NCBI GenBank assembly: GCA_002435755.1
Contig: DIYH01000008.1
Coordinates: 1-64,000 of the forward strand
DNA from: Flammeovirgaceae bacterium UBA6059
GTDB taxonomy: Bacteria; Bacteroidota; Bacteroidia; Cytophagales; Cyclobacteriaceae
Direction of reading: 5' to 3'
DNA length: 64,000 nucleotides
Position 1 is the first letter of the stretch; each line of letters begins with the position of its first letter. Of the stretch, positions 42,078-49,988 are shown piece by piece. The translations under genes were made by a program, and so were the position numbers. The notes beneath the pieces were generated by a model. It was not told where the DNA came from and made no database searches. It saw nothing but the letters and a program-made list of their open reading frames with translations.

Positions 42078-42791
42078 TTGGACAAGAAGCACATAGAAGT
42101 CTGTCTGACCCCAGAACAGATCCATCATTTTGATCTATCAGGAAAAATTGTAGTCGTCACCGATGTACTCAGGGCTACCTCGTGCATGGTCACGGGCTTA
42201 GCACACGGAGTAGATTCTATCATTCCGGTAGCGACGCTAGAGGAGTGTCAGGCGTATCAACTCAAAGGATATCTTGCTGCAGCAGAACGAGGTGGTCGCC
42301 AGGTTGAAGGTTTTGACCTTGGCAACTCCCCTTTTCAGTACATGAACCCTGATCTGAAAGGCAAATCTGTAGTTGTTAGTACCACTAATGGGACCCAGGC
42401 GATCACCAAGTCTATGCAAGCCAGGTCGATATTGATAGGAGCATTCCTAAACCTTTCCGCAGTTGCGAAACATTTGATCTTTTCAGATAAAGATGTTGTC
42501 ATCCACTGCTCAGGCTGGAAGGGACTCTTCAGCATGGAAGACACTTTGTTTGCTGGAGCGCTTCTTGACAAATTGAGGTTGACGCATTCGTTTGAGAGTG
42601 ACGCTGCATTAATGGCTCTGACAATGTATCAACAGGCCAAATCAGATGTATCCGCTTTTATCCATAAAGCGAATCACGCCCAGCGACTTTCCCGGTTCAA
42701 CATTTCAAAAGACATTGATTTTTGCTGTAAACTGGACGAGTACAGCGTTGTACCGCAATTGGCAGGTCGGGAAATAAGGGTTTCCCAGTAG
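42078..42791 (+). CDS. comB: 2-phosphosulfolactate phosphatase (ComB family)
   Basis: A 237-residue ComB-family protein beginning at TTG 42078; no in-frame ATG lies near the family start. Signature segments are VEVCLTP-like IEVCLTPEQI, VVVTDVLRATSCMVTGLAHG, GNSPFQYM, VVVSTTNGTQAI and CSGWKGLFSMEDTLFAGALLD. ComB releases phosphate from 2-phosphosulfolactate. In archaea this serves coenzyme M synthesis; in Bacteroidota without ComA its role is less certain and may be sulfolactate-related sulfonolipid precursors. It is directly downstream of gcvT. Confidence 0.9.
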   Translation: MDKKHIEVCLTPEQIHHFDLSGKIVVVTDVLRATSCMVTGLAHGVDSIIPVATLEECQAYQLKGYLAAAERGGRQVEGFDLGNSPFQYMNPDLKGKSVVVSTTNGTQAITKSMQARSILIGAFLNLSAVAKHLIFSDKDVVIHCSGWKGLFSMEDTLFAGALLDKLRLTHSFESDAALMALTMYQQAKSDVSAFIHKANHAQRLSRFNISKDIDFCCKLDEYSVVPQLAGREIRVSQ

Positions 42792-43118
42792 CTACTTCAA
42801 CTTCTCGTTGCTCTTGTGGCGTGTCGCATCTCGCATGTTCTTTTTCTCGAAGTTTTTCTTCAACGCAGTAGTAAGGTCTACACCCGTCTGATTAGCAAGA
42901 CAAATCAACACCCATAGCACATCGGCCATCTCGTCTCCCAGATCACGGTTCTTATCTGACTCTTTAAAGGATTGTTCGCCATAGGTCCTGGCCATTAGAC
43001 GTGCAAGCTCACCTACCTCCTCCATCAACACTGCAGTATTAGTTAACTCATTGAAATACCTTACTCCTACAGTTTTGATCCACTGATCTACCTGCTGTTG
43101 GGCCTCCTCAATTGTCAT
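42792..43118 (-). CDS. MazG-like nucleotide pyrophosphohydrolase
   Basis: A 108-residue all-alpha NTP pyrophosphatase of the MazG/dUTPase-like superfamily: VDQWIKTVGVRYFNELTNTAVLMEEVGELARLMARTYGEQSFKE...DLGDEMADVLWVLICLANQTGVDL. The EEVGE and DEMADV boxes give the ExxE...ExxD metal-binding set. It hydrolyses non-canonical or excess nucleoside triphosphates. Last gene of a six-gene operon; stop is adjacent to that of comB on the other strand. Confidence 0.9.
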   Translation of the reverse strand: MTIEEAQQQVDQWIKTVGVRYFNELTNTAVLMEEVGELARLMARTYGEQSFKESDKNRDLGDEMADVLWVLICLANQTGVDLTTALKKNFEKKNMRDATRHKSNEKLK

Positions 43119-43122
43119 TGTT

Positions 43123-43575
43123 TTATACTTTGTTTTTTGTATCTATCACTATCGTCACCGGACCATCATTGACAAGACTGACCTTCATATTAGCACCAAA
43201 CTTACCTCTGGCAATAGGCTTGGCGATCTCTTTCTCCAGGGCTGTACTCATAGCCTCATAGAGCGGAATTGCAATATCCGGTTTAGCTGCTTTAATATAG
43301 GAAGGTCGGTTTCCTTTCTTAGTGCTTGCATGAAGGGTAAACTGACTGATCAGCAGAATATCACCATCTACATCTTTCACACTACGATTCATTATTCCCT
43401 CACTATCGTTGAAAATTCGGAGGTTGGCAATCTTAGCTGACAGCCATGAGATATCACCTTCATTATCAGCTTCTTCAATACCAAGCAGTACCATCAGCCC
43501 TTCCTGGATGTTACCGATTTCTTCTCTCTCCACTACTACAGATGAAGCAGAGACACGCTGGATGACGGCTATCAT
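43123..43575 (-). CDS. dtd: D-aminoacyl-tRNA deacylase
   Basis: A 150-residue Dtd starting MIAVIQRVSASSVVVE, with the two family motifs near the D-amino-acid pocket: SQFTLHASTKKGNRPSY (SQFTL) and the cross-subunit NDGPVTIVID (GP). It removes D-amino acids, and glycine from tRNA-Ala, that were charged by mistake. It sits 4 bp before the MazG-like gene and 2 bp after an oxidoreductase in the same operon. Confidence 0.97.
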   Translation of the reverse strand: MIAVIQRVSASSVVVEREEIGNIQEGLMVLLGIEEADNEGDISWLSAKIANLRIFNDSEGIMNRSVKDVDGDILLISQFTLHASTKKGNRPSYIKAAKPDIAIPLYEAMSTALEKEIAKPIARGKFGANMKVSLVNDGPVTIVIDTKNKV

Positions 43576-43577
43576 GC

Positions 43578-44240
43578 TTAAACTTTGCCGAGATCCCTTA
43601 TCTCATGAGGCTTGTGGATGAATAAACCATGCGCTCCCTGCTTAGCTGCTGTAAACATTCCTATCGCTACTTCCTCTCCTTTGATCGACCAAAACTTATT
43701 CAGACCAATAATGAAAAAAGAAAGAATAACTGTCAGGAATTTGGCGACTTCCTCCCAGAATCTGAAGTTTTCTCGTGCACCTATGAGTAAGGATGGCTGG
43801 AATATGTGTAGTGACCTTAGGTTGAGTGATTTCAGTTTATCTTCTAACTTTCCCTTAATTTGGTTGTAGAAGAGAGGTGATTCAGCATCCGCTCCTAAGG
43901 CTGTTACTACGATAAAGGTATTAAACTTGTCGCCTGCTGAAGCAATTCGCGCTAGCTCTAACGGATAGTCAAGGTCTATTTTCTTGAAGTTCTCTTTTGA
44001 GCCTGCCTTCTTGAGTGTAGTGCCAAGACAGCAGTAGTGATCTTCTGCATTGAGTTGGTCTGTCACAGCGTCTAGCTGATCAAAATCAGTAACAATCTCC
44101 TCTATCCTATTGTCTTTAATATCCAGCTTCCTTCTGCCCAGGACTAAAATCTTGGAATAGTAGTCATTCGCCAGAAGTACCTTCATCAGCTCACGACCTA
44201 CAAGCCCTGTAGCACCGGATACAACAGCAGTTTTTTCCAT
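43578..44240 (-). CDS. NAD(P)-binding Rossmann oxidoreductase (atypical SDR)
   Basis: A 220-residue atypical short-chain dehydrogenase of the HTATIP2/YbjT-like type. It has the glycine motif VVSGATGLVGRELMKVL, an acidic cofactor-end, YCCLGTTLKKAGSKENFKKIDLDYPLELARIASAGDKFNTFIVVTALGAD and FYNQIKGKLEDKLKSL (the YxxxK pair). Such proteins bind NADPH and are often not classical enzymes. It lies 8 bp from the membrane-hydrolase gene upstream and 2 bp from dtd downstream. Confidence 0.88.
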   Translation of the reverse strand: MEKTAVVSGATGLVGRELMKVLLANDYYSKILVLGRRKLDIKDNRIEEIVTDFDQLDAVTDQLNAEDHYCCLGTTLKKAGSKENFKKIDLDYPLELARIASAGDKFNTFIVVTALGADAESPLFYNQIKGKLEDKLKSLNLRSLHIFQPSLLIGARENFRFWEEVAKFLTVILSFFIIGLNKFWSIKGEEVAIGMFTAAKQGAHGLFIHKPHEIRDLGKV

Positions 44241-44248
44241 TGGCTAAT

Positions 44249-45256
44249 TTATTTGGCCCATATACGATCTACCAACCTTTGAAAATCGGCACTGGTAGGA
44301 TTATCAGTTGGTGCCTTTCTATTCACACTAACCTGACCGTCTTCTGATGTGATCTCAAAGGCGAAAACATAATCGGAAGAGGGATCAAACCAACCTTTGA
44401 GTGGTCCGAATCTCAGGTCATTAAAAACCAATTTATCTTTTTCCTGACTAACCGCAAAGTAGCCTTTCGAAAATTTAATTAGCTGATTCACTTCATGTTG
44501 AGAAGGAATCCGCTCAATAAGCCCTGCTTTTTGTTCTATTGATGTGAGGGTAAGTTCGCCTTTATCGAACAAGGAGTAGTATCCAACGTAATACTGCTGT
44601 TCGGACTGGATCACCACCGACCAGAGTAGATTATTGAATGGTGTAGGCACGGTCATAAATGATCGATACGCAATTTCTTGCAGTGACAGCTGTTTTTTCA
44701 CGTATCGGTCCACCCTCACCTTATTCACTACCGTAATGCTCAAGTAAATCAGACTTAAGGTCAGTGCCCATCGGTTTAGCTTAGAACGCCAAGGGTTATT
44801 CCTGCTAAGAAATAGTACGGCCAAAAAGCTGAAGAGCAAAGGAACTGTATAAAGCGGGTCAACTACGAAAATGGTATTGAAGGCCACTCTGGTTTCCGAA
44901 AAAGGGAGTAAAATCCCAGTCCCATAGTTGGTAAAAATATCAAGCATGGGATGAGTGACGATGGACCAAAAGAACAACCATGACCAACCCTGCCATTTCG
45001 TAATAGAGGTACTGTGCACGCGCGAAACAACATAGCCGAGGACTGGTGCTGTGAGTACGGCGAACAGAATAGAATGAGTGAATCCTCTATGCAGAAACAA
45101 TGCATCTACATCACCATAAAAGAGATTGAACATGACATCCAGATCTGGTATCGTACCACCTACCGCACCCCAGATTAGTGCTTTGTTTCCCTCTTTCTTA
45201 CCCAGTACAGCTTCGCCTACAGCTGCTCCTAATACGAACTGAGTTACCGAATCCAT
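44249..45256 (-). CDS. Membrane-bound metal-dependent hydrolase (YdjM-like)
   Basis: A 335-residue YdjM/DUF457-type protein. The N-terminal 180 residues have four to five membrane helices with metal-binding polar residues in them: MDSVTQFVLGAAVGEAV, GGTIPDLDVMF, FLHRGFTHSILF and FWSIVTHPMLDIFTNYGT. The C-terminal 150 residues are an extracytoplasmic domain of unknown fold. Related to LexA-regulated YdjM and to phospholipase C-like folds; substrate unknown. Part of the 42.8-46.2 kb operon. Confidence 0.88.
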   Translation of the reverse strand: MDSVTQFVLGAAVGEAVLGKKEGNKALIWGAVGGTIPDLDVMFNLFYGDVDALFLHRGFTHSILFAVLTAPVLGYVVSRVHSTSITKWQGWSWLFFWSIVTHPMLDIFTNYGTGILLPFSETRVAFNTIFVVDPLYTVPLLFSFLAVLFLSRNNPWRSKLNRWALTLSLIYLSITVVNKVRVDRYVKKQLSLQEIAYRSFMTVPTPFNNLLWSVVIQSEQQYYVGYYSLFDKGELTLTSIEQKAGLIERIPSQHEVNQLIKFSKGYFAVSQEKDKLVFNDLRFGPLKGWFDPSSDYVFAFEITSEDGQVSVNRKAPTDNPTSADFQRLVDRIWAK

Positions 45257-45272
45257 CTACTTCAGGAAAAGC

Positions 45273-45686
45273 TTACTGAGGAGTCACTATACTGCTTTCC
45301 CAGGCTTTGTATTTATCCAGATCATCAGCGAATGATCTGAAAATCCAAAAAATGACTGATATATCATCTACAAAACCCATGGCCGGGATAAAGTCCGGAA
45401 TGAGATCTAGTGGAGTAACAAAATAGATGATACCAGCAACAAGCACTACTAAGGTCCTCCAGGGTATTTCCCGATAGTCCCCAGATATATAGGCTCGAAT
45501 CATTCTGATAGCCAACCGTACATGGTCAGAAAACTCATTCATCTTAGCACTATTATTCATAATGGCTGTGATCTTATCAGTCGCTACATCGATAAGTGAC
45601 TTCACTTTGGACTCATCATCTAGTAGCCTCTTTGCCTTCTCTTTGTAAGTCTTGAAATGCTTCGGTTCTTGTGCTTCTTCTGCCAT
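45273..45686 (-). CDS. YkvA family protein (DUF1232)
   Basis: A 137-residue protein with an N-terminal helical domain and the DUF1232 segment: YREIPWRTLVVLVAGIIYFVTPLDLIPDFIPAMGFVDDISVIFWIFRSFADDLDKY, where 'Y(F)xxPxDLIPDxIPxxGxxDD' is the family signature. One or two membrane segments lie inside it. Function is unknown. It is separated by 3 bp from the gene upstream and 16 bp from the one downstream. Confidence 0.9.
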   Translation of the reverse strand: MAEEAQEPKHFKTYKEKAKRLLDDESKVKSLIDVATDKITAIMNNSAKMNEFSDHVRLAIRMIRAYISGDYREIPWRTLVVLVAGIIYFVTPLDLIPDFIPAMGFVDDISVIFWIFRSFADDLDKYKAWESSIVTPQ

Positions 45687-45689
45687 ATA

Positions 45690-46211
45690 CTAAAATTCCT
45701 GTCGGATTTCTTCTTTAATAAACGCTAACGCCTCCTGAATCTGATCAGCGCCTTGTTCCATTACAAGATCGAATATTCGCTTAGCAAGATCCAGGGCTTT
45801 CGCCTCCTTATCTATCTCCGATCCTGCCTGGTTGATCTTTACAACCAGATCTTCCATAGCACGGCGAATCATATTCCAGGCTTCATCACTCATATATACC
45901 TGCTGAGAGAGGTTATGGTTGAACTCCTCTCTTATCTCAGCCAGCAATACATGTTGAAACTGAGCGGCATTATACTCGCCGTTGTTAAGTCTCACGATGA
46001 GGTTGTTAGGAGAAATACGCTCCAAAAAGAGACACATTCGTTCGTAGGCCTGGAGTCTGATAGGAAGAATAGTATCAGTACTCTTCTGAGCCAATGCCAT
46101 TCTTTGGTTTTGCCACTCCTTTTGAATAAACATCTTCACCGTGAGGTACATCGCATACATTACGGCAGCTGCGGGGAGAAGTATTTTACCAAATTCAACC
46201 AGTAAATCCAT
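45690..46211 (-). CDS. Hypothetical membrane-anchored protein, first gene of operon
   Basis: A 173-residue protein with one N-terminal membrane helix (FGKILLPAAAVMYAMYLTVKMF) and a long helical cytoplasmic part (QAYERMCLFLERISPNNLIVRL, FQHVLLAEIREEFNHNLSQQVYMSDEAWNMIRRAMEDLVVKI). Members of this conserved Bacteroidota family are uncharacterised. It opens a six-gene minus-strand operon (gaps of 3, 16, 8, 2 and 4 bp). Confidence 0.75.
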   Translation of the reverse strand: MDLLVEFGKILLPAAAVMYAMYLTVKMFIQKEWQNQRMALAQKSTDTILPIRLQAYERMCLFLERISPNNLIVRLNNGEYNAAQFQHVLLAEIREEFNHNLSQQVYMSDEAWNMIRRAMEDLVVKINQAGSEIDKEAKALDLAKRIFDLVMEQGADQIQEALAFIKEEIRQEF

Positions 46212-46289
46212 CGTCAGAAAGCTTCTTGAACTAATTAATGAGGACTAAAGTTAAGTATTTTTGATACTGATTAGTTGATTTCGAGCTTA

Positions 46290-46601
46290 ATGAAACTAGA
46301 ACCTGTTGGTCTCACAGAAGCGGCAATTACCCAAATAAGGCATATCATGGAGCACAAGAATATCCCTACCGAATACGCACTGCGTGTCGGTGTTAAGGGA
46401 GCAGGTTGTGGTGTAGGTTTTCAATTGGGATTTGACAAGCCAAAAAAAAGCGATCTCACCTATTCTATTGATGGGATCAACATTCTCGTGGACAAGAAGC
46501 ATACCATGTATCTTTTAGGCATTACGGTAGATTATTATTCAGGAGCGGACGCACAAGGGTTCACATTCGTGAAAGATGAGCCTATCAGCGCTCAGAAATG
46601 A
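46290..46601 (+). CDS. HesB/IscA family iron-sulfur cluster assembly protein
   Basis: The ATG at 46290 (MKLEPVGLTEAAITQI) gives a normal-length A-type carrier of 103 residues. It has ALRVGVKGAGCGVGFQLGFD, with the first conserved cysteine, but the C-terminal CxC pair typical of IscA/ErpA is missing (YYSGADAQGFTFVKDEPI). It therefore belongs to the shorter HesB-like subgroup seen in Bacteroidota and may not carry a cluster the classical way. Its 3' end overlaps the end of folB on the other strand by 17 bp. Confidence 0.88.
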   Translation: MKLEPVGLTEAAITQIRHIMEHKNIPTEYALRVGVKGAGCGVGFQLGFDKPKKSDLTYSIDGINILVDKKHTMYLLGITVDYYSGADAQGFTFVKDEPISAQK

Positions 46602-46953
46602 GCTCGACACTCGCCTGACCACAAATACCACCGATAGGCGGATTGTGCTTGGCCACTTTTGTAGATACCTGCGCCACTGTTGGGAATGCTTTGAGGATAT
46701 CGGCGTTAATATCGGTAGTAATTGTTTCCAAGAGTTTTGAAGGGCTCTTCATCACAGCTGATACCACTTCATAGACCTGTCCATAATCTATCGTCTCGCT
46801 GAGCTCGTCGCTTTTCCCAGCACTGACAATATCTGCGTGCAGAGCAATGTCTATCGTAAATCGATTACCTATCTTCTGCTCTTCATCAAAATAACCGTGG
46901 TAGGAGTAGAACTCCATGGCCTCAAGCCTGATGATGCTGCTCTTATTCTTCAT
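46585..46953 (-). CDS. folB: Dihydroneopterin aldolase
   Basis: A 122-residue FolB of the folate pathway, converting 7,8-dihydroneopterin to 6-hydroxymethyl-dihydropterin and glycolaldehyde. Visible family landmarks are IRLEAMEFYSYHGYFDEEQKIGNRFTIDI (with the active-site YHG...E region), SETIDYGQVYEVV, LLETITTDI and KHNPPIGG (active-site Lys). Its start overlaps the end of the DivIVA-like gene by 11 bp, indicating coupling. Confidence 0.95.
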   Translation of the reverse strand: MKNKSSIIRLEAMEFYSYHGYFDEEQKIGNRFTIDIALHADIVSAGKSDELSETIDYGQVYEVVSAVMKSPSKLLETITTDINADILKAFPTVAQVSTKVAKHNPPIGGICGQASVELISER

Positions 46954-47749
46954 CTAGTTGATCAAAAAATGATGGCTCTTCGGCAACCTCCTTTGGTTTT
47001 GAAGCTACCTTAGGAGGACTCTCAGTTTTTTTGACCGTTGCTGGTTCTACTAACACTTTTGTCTTGGCCTTACTGTCCTCGGCAATTGTAGCCTTCTTGT
47101 CCTTAGCTCCAAAAACAGGAAACTTTGGGGGAGCTACATTTTTTGGTTTTAGTGGCTTTTCATCCAGCTCATTGTTAGACTCTCTTACTACTGCTTTTAC
47201 CTTATTGATATGATCTTCCAGCTTAAACTTACGGCTCTCCTGGTCAAGCTTGCCTACCCTCGAAATAACATCGTCGGTCAGATTTGATAACTCACCTACC
47301 AGATTATCTCGCTGGTTTTCGATTGCCCGATAGGTCTGCTCGAGATCTTTCACGGCCTCCTGCATTTCTTCCACGATATTACGCGATTGCATCTCGGCCT
47401 TCTCGATAATGGCCTTAGCCCTTGACTTGGCTTCTGTCATAAGCGCATCAGCGTTCATTTGTGTTTCCTTAAGGTGGAGTTCTGCAGCCTTGGTCGCCTG
47501 GTCGATCATGTTCGCTCCGGTATCCTCTGCAGTCTTAAGCGTTTTAAAAAGTGATGACTCTACTTCTCTAAGTTTTTGTACCTCTTTTTCGCTTTGTTCA
47601 AGCTTTATTTTCAGTTCCTTTTGTTCGTCTATGAGCCGCTCCCACTCATTGGACATGGACAGGAGAAAGGCTGTTACCTCTTCCTTGTCGTATCCACGAA
47701 AGCCCTTTTCGAAGCTCTTCTGACGAATTTCTAAAGGTGTGATCTTCAT
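46943..47749 (-). CDS. DivIVA domain protein
   Basis: A 268-residue coiled-coil protein. Residues 1-60 match the DivIVA N-terminal lipid-binding domain (MKITPLEIRQKSFEKGFRGYDKEEVTAFLLSMSNEWERLI), followed by a long coiled coil (about 30-190) and an acidic, proline/lysine-rich disordered tail ending EEPSFFDQLDEE. In Gram-positive bacteria DivIVA marks poles and septa; the Bacteroidota form is little studied and could organise envelope growth or gliding. It is in one operon with folB. Confidence 0.9.
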   Translation of the reverse strand: MKITPLEIRQKSFEKGFRGYDKEEVTAFLLSMSNEWERLIDEQKELKIKLEQSEKEVQKLREVESSLFKTLKTAEDTGANMIDQATKAAELHLKETQMNADALMTEAKSRAKAIIEKAEMQSRNIVEEMQEAVKDLEQTYRAIENQRDNLVGELSNLTDDVISRVGKLDQESRKFKLEDHINKVKAVVRESNNELDEKPLKPKNVAPPKFPVFGAKDKKATIAEDSKAKTKVLVEPATVKKTESPPKVASKPKEVAEEPSFFDQLDEE

Positions 47750-47785
47750 TCTTTTATCTTTTAAGCATTGATAAGCCCAATCTTA

Positions 47786-48709
47786 TCAGTCTTCAATAGC
47801 AATGTCCCACACTGATAGGGTGCGATCATCACTTGCCGAAACCAGTTGATTATTATAACCTGACCAGAATAGTTTGTTGACAGAGGTGCCGTGACCGGCG
47901 TGACGGGCCTTATCTATTACTTTTAACAACCTAAAAGTCTGTAAATCCCAGACTTTAATGGCCTTATCCATACTACAAGTTACAAAATGTTTGCCACTAG
48001 GGCTAAAATCAATATGATTTATAGCGTACATGTGAGCAACGACAGATTCCTTCAGTTCGTACCTGATGGTATCCCAAACCTTAAAATGAGCATCGCGTCC
48101 AGCTGTGATCAGCTGCTGAAAGTCGGGTGTATAGCGCACCGTAAACACCGAATTGGAATGCCCAGATACTTCTTTTTTCAGGGAAAAGTCTTTAAGGTCA
48201 AAAATCCTAACCAGGTGGTCACTGTACCCTACAGCTAAGTGCATATCCACTGGATTGACCGATAGGGTCCTGGCACTCTTATCACTCAATTTTAGCCGTT
48301 TCACAATAGTAGGCTGGTTTACGATATCTACAACAACGACTTCACCTTCACCTGTCGCCACGAAACAATGATTTTCAAATACTTGAATATCAAAAATTGC
48401 AGCTGATGTCAATTTCAGCGAATAACTCTCTTGTCTTGATTCAAGGTCTACAAGATGAATGCCATCATAGTTATGGCCAATGATCATCTGATTGCGAGCT
48501 TCATCCAGGCTCAACGCATAGACACTGTTAGGTACCTTGGCAATCATTTGTCCAACCTCGGGATCTGCAAGATCCCAGGCCACCACCATACCATCACCTG
48601 CACCACTGTAGGTTATTTGACTATCTTTGGCTCCAACCAGCGTGTAGATGCAGTCCTTGTGTCCTGTCAGTGTTGCCGTTTTTTTTATGGTAACGAGTGT
48701 CCGCTTCAT
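47786..48709 (-). CDS. WD40 repeat protein
   Basis: The ATG at 48709 (MKRTLVTIKKTATLTGHKD) is preferred over TTG 48715. The 307-residue protein has no signal peptide and is built of about seven WD40 repeats, several with a full GH-WD pair (LTGHKDCIYTLVGA...VVAWDL; VSGHSNSVFTVRYTPDFQQLITAGRDAHFKVWDT; AHMYAINHIDFSPSGKHFVTCSMDKAIKVWDL; RTLSVWDI). A single seven-bladed propeller should result, acting as a cytoplasmic scaffold. Partner unknown. It is 36 bp upstream of the DivIVA-like gene in the same direction. Confidence 0.92.
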   Translation of the reverse strand: MKRTLVTIKKTATLTGHKDCIYTLVGAKDSQITYSGAGDGMVVAWDLADPEVGQMIAKVPNSVYALSLDEARNQMIIGHNYDGIHLVDLESRQESYSLKLTSAAIFDIQVFENHCFVATGEGEVVVVDIVNQPTIVKRLKLSDKSARTLSVNPVDMHLAVGYSDHLVRIFDLKDFSLKKEVSGHSNSVFTVRYTPDFQQLITAGRDAHFKVWDTIRYELKESVVAHMYAINHIDFSPSGKHFVTCSMDKAIKVWDLQTFRLLKVIDKARHAGHGTSVNKLFWSGYNNQLVSASDDRTLSVWDIAIED

Positions 48710-48769
48710 AGTCAATTTTACTAGCGCAAAAGTAAGGGCAAAGCGGCTATTATTTGATTAATTCTTAGT

Positions 48770-49399
48770 ATGCCATTATCGCTTTATCGAAATATAAGCC
48801 ATGATTCTTCCTATGCTATCTGGCATATCACCGAAGAGGTTAGTCAGCTCATGGCCCTCCTACCGGAATTTGATCGTGAAGGGCTACAACCTCGACATGA
48901 AAGAGCCCGGGCCGAGTATGCGGCATCCAGGTTAGTGATTAAGGTACTGTGTGAAAAAAGTGATATAACATATGAAGGTATAACCAAGGACAAGCATAAC
49001 AAGCCACACCTCAAAGGTCAGGAAGCTTATGTATCAATCTCACATAGCTTCCCATATGCAGGAGCCATGGTTCACAGGCAAACAGCTTGTGGCATAGATA
49101 TTGAAAGAAAACGTGAAAAGGTATCGACCATCGCCCAAAAATTTGTGAATGAAAAGGAGAAACACTGGGTCGATGGTGATATCACTAACCTGACGATCCT
49201 GTGGTCGGCTAAAGAAACCTTGTACAAGATCTACGGTCGCAAGAGGCTGGCGTTTAAGGAAAACATGACCGTGCTTCCAGGAGCAAATAGTAACACATCA
49301 CCACTTTGCGGTAGTGTGATAACAGAAACCTCGGAAAAAACATATAATTTAGGTATTGAAAGAATTGAAGATTTTATAATAACATTTTTAGAATCATGA
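48770..49399 (+). CDS. 4'-phosphopantetheinyl transferase
   Basis: A 209-residue Sfp-type transferase that loads the phosphopantetheine arm onto acyl or peptidyl carrier proteins. The motifs are visible: ITKDKHNKPHLKG (P1), SISHSFPYAGAMVHRQTACGIDIERKREKVSTIAQKFVNEKE (His in SISHS and the Mg-binding D-x-E as DIE), and LTILWSAKETLYKIYGRKRLAFKENM (WSxKExxxK). Its stop overlaps the start of the thioredoxin-like gene (ATGA). No polyketide or peptide synthetase is in the window, so it may serve a distant cluster or fatty acid synthesis. Confidence 0.93.
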   Translation: MPLSLYRNISHDSSYAIWHITEEVSQLMALLPEFDREGLQPRHERARAEYAASRLVIKVLCEKSDITYEGITKDKHNKPHLKGQEAYVSISHSFPYAGAMVHRQTACGIDIERKREKVSTIAQKFVNEKEKHWVDGDITNLTILWSAKETLYKIYGRKRLAFKENMTVLPGANSNTSPLCGSVITETSEKTYNLGIERIEDFIITFLES

Positions 49400-49983
49400 G
49401 GTCTCGAATAATAGTACATCTCACTTTATTGGCATTGCCATTAGGGTTGCTGGCCCAAAAAAGTGTCACTGACTTCAGCCTCAAAAATGTTGTTGATGGG
49501 CAAACGGTTGATTTAAGTGCACATAAAGGCAACCACGCTGTAGTTGTGGTCTTCACGAGCAACTATTGTCCCTATGCTAAACTCTATGAGGAGCGATTGA
49601 TCGAGCTTCATAGTACCTATCGTAACAAAAACGTCAGGCTACTGCTCATTAACCCTAATCACCCTGAGGCAAGTCCGGAGGATACTGAAGCCAAGATGGC
49701 CGAAAGGGCCAAAGAAAAGGGTTTTCCATTTCCATATCTAGCTGATAAAGGTCAAACAGCTGCCAGAATGTTTAACGCACGAAAGACCCCAGAGGCCTTT
49801 GTACTGACACCTCACAGCACTGGCTTTCACATAGTCTATCAGGGCGCTATTGATGATAATCCACAGTCCTCAGGAGAGGTAAGGGACTACCACCTCAAAG
49901 ATGCCATCGACCTTGTACTTGTCGGTAAGCGACCTGCTGAGAATTTTCAGCGGCCAACAGGCTGTATGATCCGCGGTAACTAG
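49396..49983 (+). CDS. Secreted thioredoxin-like (AhpC/TSA-Redoxin) protein
   Basis: A 195-residue exported thioredoxin-fold protein: signal peptide MRSRIIVHLTLLALPLGLLAQ, then SVTDFSLKNVVDGQTVDLSAHKGNHAVVVVFTSNYCPYAKLYEERLIELHSTYRNKNVRLLLINPNH. The redox site is CPYA, so only the first cysteine of CxxC is kept, as in peroxiredoxin-like subgroups. The segment ADKGQTAARMFNARKTPEAFVL carries the cis-proline loop. A further Cys lies near the C-terminus (TGCMIRGN). Coupled by ATGA overlap to the phosphopantetheinyl transferase gene. Confidence 0.88.
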   Translation: MRSRIIVHLTLLALPLGLLAQKSVTDFSLKNVVDGQTVDLSAHKGNHAVVVVFTSNYCPYAKLYEERLIELHSTYRNKNVRLLLINPNHPEASPEDTEAKMAERAKEKGFPFPYLADKGQTAARMFNARKTPEAFVLTPHSTGFHIVYQGAIDDNPQSSGEVRDYHLKDAIDLVLVGKRPAENFQRPTGCMIRGN

Positions 49984-49988
49984 GCGAT

